A stretch of 64,000 nucleotides of DNA from Christensenella sp. UBA7703 (GTDB taxonomy: Bacteria > Bacillota > Clostridia > Christensenellales > CAG-138), in assembly GCA_002482505.1 (NCBI GenBank), contig DLGD01000028.1, positions 9,256-73,255 of the forward strand. The letters are read 5' to 3'. The notes under the pieces are model-generated. The model was not told where the DNA came from, did no database searches, and saw nothing but the letters and a program-made list of their open reading frames with translations. The position numbers and the translations under genes are program-made. This document shows, in pieces, positions 1 to 8,276 of this stretch; the stretch's first letter is position 1; each line of letters begins with the position of its first letter.

Positions 1-16
1 AAAAGGAGGAAGTACG

Positions 17-565
17 ATGACGCACGAAATCATCCTTTCAGGATTTGGTGGACAGGGCATTATGGCCATGGGCAAGATGCTCGCGGAGGCGGGCATGCAG
101 GAGGGCTTGAGCGTCAACTGGCTGCCGAGCTACGGGCCGGAGGTGCGCGGCGGCACCGCGAACTGCTCGGTGATGCTCAGCAGCGAGCCGATTGTCTCCC
201 CGATTGTGCTGGAGCCCACGGAGATCATCGTCATGAATAAACCCTCGCTTTTGCGCTTTGAGCCGCAGCTCAAGAGCGGCGGGCTTGCGTTTATCAACAG
301 CAGCATCATCGAAATCCAGGCGATCCGGCACGATATTACGGCGTATTATGTGCCGTGCCTGGAGATTGCGCAGGAGCTTGGCAATCCGCGCGCGGCGAAC
401 ATGGTCATGCTCGGTGCGTACATCGAGGTTACGCAGTGCCTGCACCCCAAAACGGTGGAAGAGATGCTTTCGCATCTGTTTTCCGGCGCAAAGGCAAACC
501 TTGTCGCGCTCAACAAAGAGGCGCTCCGGCAAGGCGCGGCGTGCATCCTAAAAGTAGCTTCCTGA
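17..565 (+). CDS. 2-oxoacid:ferredoxin oxidoreductase, gamma subunit
   Basis: This 182-residue protein is the gamma subunit of a pyruvate/2-oxoglutarate/ketoisovalerate:ferredoxin oxidoreductase, which oxidatively decarboxylates 2-oxoacids to acyl-CoA with ferredoxin as acceptor in the cytoplasm. The N-terminal GFGGQGI motif (residues 9-15) and the YGPEVRGG segment near residue 39 are family signatures, and the length is typical of a stand-alone gamma subunit. An SD (AGGAGGA, 4-10) sits 6 bases before the ATG. The alpha, beta and ferredoxin-like subunits are expected upstream, outside the window, since this looks like the last gene of an operon closed by a hairpin. Which 2-oxoacid is used cannot be decided from this subunit. 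Confidence 0.88.
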   Translation: MTHEIILSGFGGQGIMAMGKMLAEAGMQEGLSVNWLPSYGPEVRGGTANCSVMLSSEPIVSPIVLEPTEIIVMNKPSLLRFEPQLKSGGLAFINSSIIEIQAIRHDITAYYVPCLEIAQELGNPRAANMVMLGAYIEVTQCLHPKTVEEMLSHLFSGAKANLVALNKEALRQGAACILKVAS

Positions 566-601
566 AAAAATCTTTTCCAAACAATAAAGCGAGACGAACA
601 A

Positions 602-641
602 AAAGCGCGCTCCGTAATAGAGTGCGCTTCATTTGGTTTTG
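602..641 (+). terminator. Rho-independent terminator after the oxidoreductase gamma gene
   Basis: A 10-bp stem with one G-U pair (AAGCGCGCTC / GAGTGCGCTT) and a 7-base loop is followed by the T-rich run CATTTGGTTTT, 40 bases after the stop codon. Confidence 0.6.
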
Positions 642-670
642 GTGATTTGATTGGAAGAAACTGGGCTATG

Positions 671-1387
671 TCAGGACAGATACAGCACGCAGACCAACTC
701 TGGGAAAACATCCCCGTCGCGGCGGTAGGCGAGGAAGCGATAACCGCCCTGTGTGTCCTTAAAGTCGTCTCCTGATTTTTTGAGCAGCATCACCTGCTCC
801 GCCCAATAGTCTATAAATGAATCCTGCAACTCGTCCTTTGCATCCGCGGCGGGCAGCAGATCGCCCAACAGGACGCCGACCGCGTCCGTTAGCGCAAGCG
901 TTTTCTCTTCGGCGATTTCGCGAAGCTGTGCGTCGATTTCTGATTTGCTCTTACTATCCGGTTGGTAGGGCAACGGAAAGGTGAACTCCAACGAGGCGAT
1001 GCAGCCGTTTTCAAGCTGATACTTTAGGGTTGAGGTAATTTCGTCCGTCTCGCCATAGGTGAGTTCATATTGCTTTTTTTGCCCTCTTTGTTTGGCAGAA
1101 AACAAGCCGCTCGTGGCAAGATGCGTTTGAAAAACCGCCTCCGGCACGCCGCGCGAAGAAGCTTTTGCTTCGGCGGCGCTTGCGGGTACAGGGGTTTCAT
1201 CCGGTTCGGCGGTCGTAGATTCGGTTTGCGCATTTTGAAAGGTGGTGGTTTCCGGTGAATCGGCCTTTGCCTGCCCGCCGGTTTCCGCGCGGGAAAGAAG
1301 ATAGATCACCACGGCAGAGGCGACGATCAACACGATCAACACGATAAACACGATGTTGGTGAGTTCACGACGGAGGATTTGCTTCAT
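671..1387 (-). CDS. Membrane-anchored protein of unknown function
   Basis: I do not recognise this 238-residue protein. It begins with a short basic stretch and one hydrophobic segment (about residues 11-31, rich in I, V and L). A low-complexity linker rich in T, E, P and A follows (about residues 38-75), then a soluble domain of about 150 residues. It is probably a type II anchored protein with an extracytoplasmic domain. The ATG at 1387 is preceded by AAGGTG. Its leader contains a strong hairpin (1412-1439) just after a possible -10, so expression may be controlled there. Confidence 0.6.
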   Translation of the reverse strand: MKQILRRELTNIVFIVLIVLIVASAVVIYLLSRAETGGQAKADSPETTTFQNAQTESTTAEPDETPVPASAAEAKASSRGVPEAVFQTHLATSGLFSAKQRGQKKQYELTYGETDEITSTLKYQLENGCIASLEFTFPLPYQPDSKSKSEIDAQLREIAEEKTLALTDAVGVLLGDLLPAADAKDELQDSFIDYWAEQVMLLKKSGDDFKDTQGGYRFLAYRRDGDVFPELVCVLYLS

Positions 1388-1411
1388 TCCGCGTACACCT
1401 TATACGAAAAA

Positions 1412-1447
1412 TGTCAATCACGCAGACGCGCGATTGACACCAGTATA
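1412..1447 (-). promoter_or_regulatory. Extended -10 followed at once by a 12-bp dyad/hairpin
   Basis: On the minus strand TGC-TATACT (-10 at 1442-1447) lies directly against an inverted repeat, TGTCAATCACGC (1412-1423) and GCGCGATTGACA (1428-1439), with 11 of 12 pairs and a 4-base loop. The hairpin is followed on the minus strand by TTTTT. It could be an operator over the start site or an early terminator/attenuator for the 671-1387 gene. Confidence 0.45.
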
Positions 1448-1528
1448 GCAGATCATTGTATTTTTACGCGAGATAGAACAATAATTTAAAACAAAATAGT
1501 TTAATTTGTCGAAATCTGTAAGGCGCTG

Positions 1529-2632
1529 TTATAGTCTGCCCTCGTGCAAAAACCGCACAACGTGTTTTGCGCCGTCCGCAATACTCTCGCTTTGCTGGCG
1601 ACTGCGCATCTGTTCCTGCTTTTCGCCGTCTTTTGCGAGGGAGAGGGCAAGCGTCGCTGCCTCGTCATAGTTGCCTGCCAGCGCGCTCATGCCTTGCGCC
1701 GCAAAAAACTGTGTGGTTTGCGCCTCGAAGGAATCACCGGCAGGTAGATGCACCAGCGGGATACCGGAAAGCGCAGCCCTTGTGCTGAGCGCGCCGGAGG
1801 GGGAGCAAAGCATCACGTCGCACGCCGCGCAATAGAGCGCATGCGAATCTTCGCCGGAGAGTACCACAACCCGAATATCCCCGGAAAACCGCGCAACAAA
1901 CGGGCTTTTCGGCGGCGCGCCATCGGGTGAGACAACGCAGACGCGCCCGTTTTCCCCGCGGATGCGGGAAAGCAGCGCAACAGTTGCCGCCTCCGGGTCG
2001 CTGGCCGCGGGAATATAGTAGCAGGGCATTCCCTGCGGCAGATTGAGGATTGCGCGCGCATCCACCCGATCCTCCGCACAAAACCAGTCGGAAGGTAGTG
2101 GAATTCCGGCGGGTATAATCTTCTTTGCAGGGATGCCGCGCGCTTCGTAAGCTGTCGTCAAGCTACCATGCGCGGTAAAATAGTGATCCAGCCGCGTTTC
2201 TTCCAAAAAAGGCACGCAGGCATAGTCACAGGAGAGGAAGCAGCAGCGTGCGGAGAATGCGAGCGTTTTGCGGATGTGGCTGACCGCCTCCGCGGGATAT
2301 CGGTGCAGGCACAGAACCGCGTCAAACTCGCCTTCGCGCAGCAGCGTCTCCAGATGCTCTGCATAGCGCGCGTTGACCGCATAGACGGTGGATTTTCGTT
2401 TGCCTTCGCGCAAGAACGCGGCTCCGGCAGAGAGAAACGCAAACCCGCGCGGGCTTGCAAGCGCCTCATTTTCCAGCGCTTTCAGGTAAGAGAGCGGCGG
2501 ATGCTGCCCCAGCAGCACGCGCGCGCTGAGGGCGAGGCTCGTGTCCCCGCGTGCAGTAAACGCCTGCTTCAGCGCACGGACAACAACCTGCTGCCCTTCA
2601 CTCTCGGAGCCGGTCAGGATCAATGTCCGCAT
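1529..2632 (-). CDS. Glycosyltransferase, MGDG-synthase/UgtP-like
   Basis: This 367-residue protein has the two-lobe layout of the GT28/monogalactosyldiacylglycerol-synthase-like transferases that add sugars to diacylglycerol or related lipids at the inner membrane face. The N-terminal lobe contains a histidine-bearing strand (VLCLHRYP, about residues 106-113) and the FTAHG segment typical of the acceptor side. The C-terminal half carries the nucleotide-sugar-like segment GALSTRAALSGIPLV near residues 280-294. The ATG at 2632 follows GGGAGG with 9-base spacing. It lies 61 bases downstream of nrdJ on the same strand and may be co-transcribed. The exact donor and acceptor are unknown. Confidence 0.62.
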   Translation of the reverse strand: MRTLILTGSESEGQQVVVRALKQAFTARGDTSLALSARVLLGQHPPLSYLKALENEALASPRGFAFLSAGAAFLREGKRKSTVYAVNARYAEHLETLLREGEFDAVLCLHRYPAEAVSHIRKTLAFSARCCFLSCDYACVPFLEETRLDHYFTAHGSLTTAYEARGIPAKKIIPAGIPLPSDWFCAEDRVDARAILNLPQGMPCYYIPAASDPEAATVALLSRIRGENGRVCVVSPDGAPPKSPFVARFSGDIRVVVLSGEDSHALYCAACDVMLCSPSGALSTRAALSGIPLVHLPAGDSFEAQTTQFFAAQGMSALAGNYDEAATLALSLAKDGEKQEQMRSRQQSESIADGAKHVVRFLHEGRL

Positions 2633-2693
2633 TTCGGTTTTCCTCCCATCCCCATGTGAGAAAAATCGTGGATACTGTGTAGATTGCGAGGGC

Positions 2694-5027
2694 TCAGCCG
2701 CACTTGCTGAATCCGCACGCGCGGCAGATCACACAGCCGCCTTCGTGCTCTACCTTGCCGCCGCATTCCGGGCAAACATGCACTTCCGAAGCATTTGCGG
2801 GAACCTCAACGGTATCCGCCGGAACGAAGGGCGCGCTGCTCTGCGGAACCGGCGCGGGCTGCGGGGCAAGCGTCTTTGCCTGCGCATCCGGCGTGGTATA
2901 ATCCGCGCCGCTGTCGATGTATTTGCTGACCTTGAGCAGTACGCGGGCGATCGCGTCCGGGCAGGAGGTACAGCTCATGTTCTTTTGCCGGATGGTGGAG
3001 GGGCAGCGAATTCCTTTGAGCTGGTCATACACCTCGCTCATGGAGATGCCGCTTCTCAGCGCGATGGAGGCGAGCCTTGCCGTGGCCTCGCTCTGGCTCG
3101 GGCAGCCGCCCGCCTTGCCGGTGCTTGTAAATACCTCGCAAATGCCGTTTTCGTCGTAGTTGACGGTTACATACAGCGTGCCGCAGCCGATGTTCATCTT
3201 CTCCGTAAAGCCGCGGGTCACCAGCGGGCGCGGGCGCGGCTCGATCTTGCCGTAGTTCTCGGGCAGCGGCGCGTCCAGCTCCGGCTTGTCGGAGTCGGCT
3301 TTGCCGTCGTTGACTTTGCCGATGTTGAGCACCTGCCCCGTGCGGCTGCCGTCGCGATAGATGGTCACGCCCTTGAGCCCTTCCCGGAATGCCATCAGAT
3401 AGACAGCGTGAACATCCTCTCGCGTGGCGGAGTTGGGGAAGTTGACCGTCTTGGAGACGGCGTTGTCCGTGTGCCGCTGGAATGCCGCCTGCATGCGGAT
3501 GTGCGCTTCCGGCGAAATATCGTGCGCGCAGACGAACACGCGGCGCACCTCTTCGGGAATCTCCGCGATGTGCGCAATGGTCCCCTCAGACGCGATGCGC
3601 TGGTACATCTCCTCGCTGTCGAGCCCCAGAGAGCGGAGCTTTTCCATCAGCAGCGGGTTGACTTCGACCATTTGTGTGCCATCCATGACGTTTCGGATAT
3701 AGACATAGCCAAACACGGGCTCCACACCGGAGGAGCAGCCCGCGATGATCGAGAGCGTGCCCGTGGGTGCGATGGTGGTCACCGTCGCATTTCGGATGGG
3801 CTCGCCGTCCTTGAGCGTACTTTCGCCAAACAGCGGGAAAGCGCCGCGTGTTTTTGCCAACGCGCGGCTTGCGTTGTGCCCCGTCGCCTGAATGAACGAC
3901 ATCACGCGCTCTGCAAAGGCAACGCCTTCGTCGGAGTTATAGGGGATGCCGAGTGCCAGCAGCGCATCGGCAAAGCCCATCACGCCAAGTCCGATCTTTC
4001 GCGTGCTCCTGGTCATTTCGCCAATGTGCGCGAGCGGATAGTTATTCACGTCGATGACGTTATCGAGGAAATGGACCGCTTCCTCAACCGTGGTTTTTAA
4101 GAGGTCAAAGTCCAGCTTCACAACGCCGTCTTCGGTTTTGAGCAGCGATACAAGATCGATGGAGCCAAGGTTGCAGCTTTCGTAGGGCAGCAGCGGCTGC
4201 TCGCCGCAGGGGTTCGTGCTCTCAATTTCGCCGACGGTGGGCACGACATTGTCCCGGTTGAGGCGGTCGAGGAACACGATGCCCGGTTCGCCCGTGGCCC
4301 ATGCCGCGTCCACGATCTCTTCAAACAACGCGCGGGCGCTGAGCTTTGCGACGCTGTGCTTCGTCTTCGGGTCGATGAGGTCATAATCCGCGCCCGCCTC
4401 GACGGCACGCATAAACGCCTCCGTCAACCCGACGGAGATGTTGAAGTTGTTGATGTCGCTGGTATCGCTCTTGCAGCGGATGAACTCCAGAATGTCCGGA
4501 TGATCCACGCGCAGGATGCCCATATTTGCCCCGCGTCGCGTGCCGCCCTGCTTGACGGCCTCGGTTGCGACGTTGAACACGCGCATGAAGCTGACGGGAC
4601 CGCTCGCTACTCCGCCCGTGGAGCGGACGGTTGCGCCTTTTTGCCGCAGGCGGGAGAACGAAAAACCCGTGCCGCCGCCGGATTTGTGGATCAGTGCCGC
4701 GTTTTTCACCGCCTCAAAGATCTCCTCCATGCTGTCGCCAACGGGCAGCACAAAGCACGCGGAAAGCTGCCCCAGCGGGCGGCCTGCGTTCATCAGCGTC
4801 GGCGAATTCGGCAGAAAGCGAAGCGAGGTCGTGAGCTCGTAAAATCGATTCGCGACCGCTTCTACATCTGCGTTCGGGTCATAGTTTGCGTCCGCCGCGG
4901 CTACCGCGCGCGCAACACGGAAAAAAAGGCCGGAGACGTCCTCCGTGACTTCGCCGTGTTCATTTTTTGCCAGATACCGCTTTTCGAGTACCTTCATCGC
5001 ATTGTCGTTGATGCCACCAAGTGCCAT
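2694..5027 (-). CDS. nrdJ: Adenosylcobalamin-dependent ribonucleotide reductase (class II)
   Basis: The 777-residue product reduces ribonucleotides to deoxyribonucleotides using coenzyme B12 to generate the thiyl radical, an oxygen-independent route. Visible features are the N-terminal substrate-site cysteine in SACFVLP, the NPCGEQPLLPYESCNLG active-site segment, the APTGTLS barrel motif, a redox-active CPSTIRQKNMSCTSCP region and a C-terminal zinc ribbon (CPECGG...CRACGFSKCG) typical of NrdJ. I chose the ATG at 5027 because AAGGGGTGGGG lies 5 bases upstream; the upstream ATG at 5048 would overlap that SD. A promoter with a palindromic site lies at 5138-5166. B12 dependence implies cobalamin uptake or synthesis elsewhere. 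Confidence 0.95.
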   Translation of the reverse strand: MALGGINDNAMKVLEKRYLAKNEHGEVTEDVSGLFFRVARAVAAADANYDPNADVEAVANRFYELTTSLRFLPNSPTLMNAGRPLGQLSACFVLPVGDSMEEIFEAVKNAALIHKSGGGTGFSFSRLRQKGATVRSTGGVASGPVSFMRVFNVATEAVKQGGTRRGANMGILRVDHPDILEFIRCKSDTSDINNFNISVGLTEAFMRAVEAGADYDLIDPKTKHSVAKLSARALFEEIVDAAWATGEPGIVFLDRLNRDNVVPTVGEIESTNPCGEQPLLPYESCNLGSIDLVSLLKTEDGVVKLDFDLLKTTVEEAVHFLDNVIDVNNYPLAHIGEMTRSTRKIGLGVMGFADALLALGIPYNSDEGVAFAERVMSFIQATGHNASRALAKTRGAFPLFGESTLKDGEPIRNATVTTIAPTGTLSIIAGCSSGVEPVFGYVYIRNVMDGTQMVEVNPLLMEKLRSLGLDSEEMYQRIASEGTIAHIAEIPEEVRRVFVCAHDISPEAHIRMQAAFQRHTDNAVSKTVNFPNSATREDVHAVYLMAFREGLKGVTIYRDGSRTGQVLNIGKVNDGKADSDKPELDAPLPENYGKIEPRPRPLVTRGFTEKMNIGCGTLYVTVNYDENGICEVFTSTGKAGGCPSQSEATARLASIALRSGISMSEVYDQLKGIRCPSTIRQKNMSCTSCPDAIARVLLKVSKYIDSGADYTTPDAQAKTLAPQPAPVPQSSAPFVPADTVEVPANASEVHVCPECGGKVEHEGGCVICRACGFSKCG

Positions 5028-5114
5028 AGGAACCCCACCCCTTATCATAATCGCTTCAAAAATTGAATGATCAGGCTGTTAATAAAAACAGCACAGTCCT
5101 TTGTAGAAGACAAG

Positions 5115-5189
5115 ACGCCTGATTCAGGCGCAAACTCAGCATAGCACCATATCTGGTATCAAACAAGACTTGACATTACCAGATGTTGC
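5115..5189 (-). promoter_or_regulatory. nrdJ promoter with NrdR-box-like palindromes
   Basis: On the minus strand TTGTTT (5161-5166) and TATGCT (5138-5143) are 17 bases apart. The spacer is filled by GCACCATATCTGGTAT (5144-5159), which matches the NrdR-box consensus at about 11 of 16 positions by eye. An inverted copy of ATCTGGTA occurs at 5176-5183 (TACCAGAT). A perfect small hairpin, CGCCTGA/TCAGGCG (5115-5129), lies in the leader. Repression by NrdR is an inference. Confidence 0.45.
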
Positions 5190-5300
5190 GAGTTTACAGA
5201 TCGTTTACTCTTGTTACACCCTGACTTTAATTCCGGGTTCAGCATTGGTTTTTTTGCACGCCGGAACGTAAAAAAACACCGTATTCGCCCGCACTGACGC

Positions 5301-5331
5301 AAGAAAAACCCCGGAGGAGGCTCCCCCGGGG
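5301..5331 (-). terminator. Terminator of the MBL-fold gene
   Basis: On the minus strand a GC-rich hairpin (CCCCGG.../...CCGGGG, 5309-5331) is followed by TTTTTCTT. It lies 41 bases beyond the stop codon at 5373. Confidence 0.8.
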
Positions 5332-5372
5332 AAACGATGATTGCGGATGTAACGTTGCGGTAACGCGACTTT

Positions 5373-6017
5373 TCAGCGCTTATAGTCGAGGATCAACAGC
5401 CTGCGATCCCCGAGCGTTTCGTGTGTGAGCGACGCGGTGTTTGCGTTCAGGTGGTGCACCCTGCGGTTTTTGTTTGCGGCAAGCAGCGGCTCAAGACCCT
5501 CGATATTGAAGTGCAGCGCGGGGGTTTTGTAGTGCATCGGAATCAATACCTTTGCGTTCAGGCGGTCGGCAAGCTCTGTCGCGGTCTTTGCGTTGATGGT
5601 GAACACGCCGCCGATGGGGGCAAGCAAAATATCGACATCGCCGATCTTTTGGATGACTTCGTCAGAGAGCATGTGCCCAAGATCGCCCAGATGCAGCACC
5701 TTGAGATCGTCGATCTGATAGAGAAACACGATGTTCTCTCCGCGATGCGCACCCTTTGCGTCGTCATGATAGCTCGAAAAACCCGTCACGGGAATCTCTC
5801 CCGCGCGGTATTCGCCCGGCGCGCGCAAAATGTCCGGCTTGCCGGCGACGATGGCGAGGCAGTTGTGGTCGTGGTGTTCGTGGCTGATGGTCACCGTATC
5901 GCAGGTTAGATCGTGCAGTTCATAGCCCGTGTCCTGATCGCACGGGTCGGTTAAAATGGAATAGCCGCTTTCGCTGGTGAGCAGAAAGCAGGAGTGTCCG
6001 TACCAGGTCAGTTGCAT
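5373..6017 (-). CDS. MBL-fold metal-dependent hydrolase (UlaG/YtkL-like)
   Basis: This 214-residue protein belongs to the UlaG-like branch of the metallo-beta-lactamase fold. It starts with MQLTWYGHSCFLL, carries the metal motif SHEHHDHN (HxHxDH type, about residues 45-52), and has later ligands in HLGDLGH and IPMHYK. The frame stays open upstream to 6455, but the ATG at 6017 has AAAGGAG in front and coincides with the start of the conserved fold. The upstream part would overlap the gene at 6146-6706. The substrate is unknown. A strong terminator follows. Confidence 0.82.
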   Translation of the reverse strand: MQLTWYGHSCFLLTSESGYSILTDPCDQDTGYELHDLTCDTVTISHEHHDHNCLAIVAGKPDILRAPGEYRAGEIPVTGFSSYHDDAKGAHRGENIVFLYQIDDLKVLHLGDLGHMLSDEVIQKIGDVDILLAPIGGVFTINAKTATELADRLNAKVLIPMHYKTPALHFNIEGLEPLLAANKNRRVHHLNANTASLTHETLGDRRLLILDYKR

Positions 6018-6145
6018 AAAATACTCTTCTCCTTTATATGAAAATAACCCTGCGTCTTGTTGCAGGTTCGTCGAGAAAGCGTCTTTGGTTTCATCGGCGA
6101 AATTCCAGAATACGGTTGAATGCCAGATGAGAAACGACAATTGAC

Positions 6146-6706
6146 TCAACGGGAATAGGATAACAGCCGCCAGAGCGCACCACCCAGAGCGCCGCAGCGG
6201 GAAAATAGCCCGATGCGTTCCTGCGGGGGGAGCGTGTGAAAGAGGGACAGCGCCGCTCGCTCCGCTCTGCGGTAGGCAGCGGGACTTTCCCCCGCAACGA
6301 GCGAGAGCACAAGCGCGCGCTGCAGAGCAGGTAAATCCGGGCAGCCTTTGCCCTCGTGCCGCGCGAGAACCCGCATGCGGTTTTCCGCATGGGTTTCGTC
6401 CTCTCTCTGCGGCGCCTTCAGGGTGTGATTGACCTGATCCACCAGTGCGGAACAAAACGCGGACGAAAAGTCGAACAGCATCCAGCCGTTGACCACGCGG
6501 ATGGAGTCCACCAGCGGCGCACCGTAAAGCGAGCCAAAATCGAGCGTGGAGAGGCTGCGTGCATCCGTGCCCTGCGGCGGGCGGAAACTTGCGTGCGCAT
6601 CCCGCGCGGGCAGGCGGATTTGCGCGGCTTGCGGCGGTTGCGGGAGCGCGCCGCCGAGTACGCGGACAAGCTGAGAGCGGATTTCGCTTTCATACGGCGG
6701 TATCAT
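6146..6706 (-). CDS. Hypothetical protein, possibly DALR anticodon-binding-like
   Basis: This 186-residue, alanine/arginine-rich, mostly helical protein is not firmly recognised. The start (MIPPYESEIRSQLVRVL) and the C-terminal helical part (LPALQRALVLSLVAGESP...) resemble the DALR domain that ends arginyl-tRNA synthetase, but no catalytic domain is present. The ATG at 6706 lacks an SD. A good sigma-A promoter (-35 TTGACA, -10 TAAACT) ends 7 bases before it, so the mRNA may be leaderless. It precedes the MBL-fold gene on the same strand with a 128-base gap. Confidence 0.5.
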   Translation of the reverse strand: MIPPYESEIRSQLVRVLGGALPQPPQAAQIRLPARDAHASFRPPQGTDARSLSTLDFGSLYGAPLVDSIRVVNGWMLFDFSSAFCSALVDQVNHTLKAPQREDETHAENRMRVLARHEGKGCPDLPALQRALVLSLVAGESPAAYRRAERAALSLFHTLPPQERIGLFSRCGALGGALWRLLSYSR

Positions 6707-7032
6707 AAAGCCAGTTTATCCATGCGGATTCCCGCTGTCAATGACCGCGGGCACCAAGCGGTAGAATTTTACCTTGTATACGATGTTAAATTCCGTTTTT
6801 TACGTGAAAATTATGTGAAACGCGAACCGGATAGCACCTGTTGTTGCGATAAAAGGTGTGGCGAAATGTAAACTTCCCACGTTGCGCGCTTCTATGCTAA
6901 AGCGTGTGTGGTATAATAGGCGCATCCGACCGATCAAACGCGAACCGAAGTTCAGTGATGTGGAACCATGATTCGCCAATCAACCGATCATCTACCTGTC
7001 GATCTGTCCTATGATAAAAAACGGAGGCCGTT
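6707..7032. other. Divergent intergenic region upstream of the ModE-like gene
   Basis: This stretch contains the minus-strand promoter at 6713-6741 and, for the plus strand, an extended -10 (TGG-TATAAT, -10 at 6912-6917) without a good -35. The implied plus-strand leader is about 110 bases and ends in CGGAGG before the ATG at 7033. I see no molybdenum-cofactor riboswitch fold and no additional gene. Confidence 0.5.
6713..6741 (-). promoter_or_regulatory. Sigma-A promoter placing +1 at the start codon of 6706
   Basis: On the minus strand TTGACA (6736-6741) and TAAACT (6713-6718) are separated by 17 bases. The expected start site is at about 6706, the A of the ATG, which suggests a leaderless transcript. 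Confidence 0.6.
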
Positions 7033-7377
7033 ATGCCAAACAAACAGCTGCGCTGCCAGGTCAGTGTCCGCATTTTCGGCGAAGAGAAATGCTTTGGCCC
7101 CGGTGTGGCAGATCTTTTGGAACGTGTCGATCGGCTGCACTCGCTGCGCAAGGCGGCCATCGAGATGGACATGGCATACAGCAAAGCCTGGAAGATTGTC
7201 AAGACCGCCGAGGAGAACCTTGGCTTTCCGCTTCTGGTTTCGGTCACGGGCGGCAAAGGCGGTGGCGGGGCGGAGCTCACACCGGACGCAAAGAAGTTCC
7301 TTTCCGCGTTTCGCAGGTTTGAGGATTCGGTCAGGAGCTATGCGGACGAAGCGTTCGTGGAGATGATGGGCGGCTAG
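7033..7377 (+). CDS. ModE-like winged-helix regulator (N-terminal domain only)
   Basis: This 114-residue protein matches the DNA-binding domain of ModE/LysR-type regulators: a winged helix with the characteristic SLRKAAIEMDMAYSKAWKIV segment (about residues 37-56) and a glycine-rich wing (GGKGGGGAELTPDAKKFL). The molybdate-binding TOBE/MOP domain of full ModE is absent, as is common in clostridial stand-alone forms. No molybdate transport or molybdoenzyme gene is adjacent, so a molybdenum role is only a family-level expectation. An SD (CGGAGG) precedes the ATG by about 6 bases. Confidence 0.75.
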   Translation: MPNKQLRCQVSVRIFGEEKCFGPGVADLLERVDRLHSLRKAAIEMDMAYSKAWKIVKTAEENLGFPLLVSVTGGKGGGGAELTPDAKKFLSAFRRFEDSVRSYADEAFVEMMGG

Positions 7378-7451
7378 GAAAAGGGCTTATTTGGCTTACG
7401 TATCTTAGGAAGACGAATTTTACCAAGTGAAACCAAAGGAGAAACGCAGAG

Positions 7452-8276
7452 ATGCAGTTTACGAAAGTACACGGACTGGGCAACGACTTCATCATTCTGG
7501 ATGGAAGAACACAAACGCGCGATTACGCGGCGCTTGCAAAAAAGCTTTGCCATCGACAGACGGGCATCGGCGCGGACGGACTGCTGATCATTGAAAACAG
7601 CGACAAGGCGGATATCCGTATGCGCATCGTCAATGAGGACGGCAGCGAAGCGGAGATGTGCGGAAACGGCATTCGCTGCTTTGCGAAATACGTCTTCCGC
7701 GAAGGGATTGTACCCAGGACAGAGTTTGGCGTAGAGACGCTTGCGGGCATTATGCGGCCAAAGCTCGTGCTCAAAAACGGCGAGGTCACGGGCGTGACCG
7801 TCGACATGGGTGAGCCGATCTTGGAATGCGAGGATATTCCCGTCTCCGGCACGGGCCGCTGCGTCGATCGCGAGATGACGATTCAGGGGCAAACACTGCG
7901 TTACACGACGGTGCTCGTGGGCGTGCCGCATACGCTGATCTATGTGGACGACCCGACGGATAAAAAATGGATGAACATGGGCTGGGATATTGAACACGCG
8001 AGCGTATTTCCCAAGCGCAGCAACGTCAACTTCGCAAAGGTGGTAGACGATCATACGCTTGTGATGCGCACGTTTGAGCGCGGCTGCGGGCCGACGCTTG
8101 CCTGCGGCACGGGCGCGTGCTCGGCCGCGGTTGCGAGCTATCTCAACGGCAGAACAGGCCGCAGTGTGGATGTCAACATCGAACTCGGCACGCTGCACAT
8201 CGACTGGGCGGAAGACAACCATGTCTATATGACCGGCCCTGCTGAGATTGTCTTTACGGGAGAGATTCATACTTAA
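7452..8276 (+). CDS. dapF: Diaminopimelate epimerase
   Basis: The 274-residue enzyme converts LL- to meso-diaminopimelate for lysine and peptidoglycan synthesis in the cytoplasm. It is a two-fold repeated fold with both catalytic cysteines visible, in MCGNGIRCF (about residues 74-82) and GPTLACGTGAC (about 216-226). The start MQFTKVHGLGNDF is canonical, and AAAGGAG lies upstream. It is probably transcribed alone or with the ModE-like gene; a hairpin-rich region with a strong terminator follows. Confidence 0.96.
   Translation: MQFTKVHGLGNDFIILDGRTQTRDYAALAKKLCHRQTGIGADGLLIIENSDKADIRMRIVNEDGSEAEMCGNGIRCFAKYVFREGIVPRTEFGVETLAGIMRPKLVLKNGEVTGVTVDMGEPILECEDIPVSGTGRCVDREMTIQGQTLRYTTVLVGVPHTLIYVDDPTDKKWMNMGWDIEHASVFPKRSNVNFAKVVDDHTLVMRTFERGCGPTLACGTGACSAAVASYLNGRTGRSVDVNIELGTLHIDWAEDNHVYMTGPAEIVFTGEIHT

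Larger units (their letters stand above)
5028..5372. other. Intergenic region between nrdJ and the MBL-fold gene
   Basis: This 345-base stretch holds the nrdJ promoter and operator-like repeats (5115-5189) and, at its far end, the terminator of the MBL-fold gene (5301-5331). I see no cobalamin riboswitch core, tRNA or convincing small gene in it. Confidence 0.6.

Noticed and set aside
2541..4100. A 519-codon open frame antisense to nrdJ
   Set aside because: It is a shadow of a GC-rich gene: arginine/alanine-rich composition with no domain and no SD, opposite a certain nrdJ.
5028..5372. Cobalamin riboswitch before nrdJ
   Set aside because: No B12-box or typical stem set could be seen.
6018..6455. 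N-terminal extension of the MBL-fold gene
   Set aside because: The extension overlaps another gene and has no family match; a good SD and the conserved start lie at 6017.
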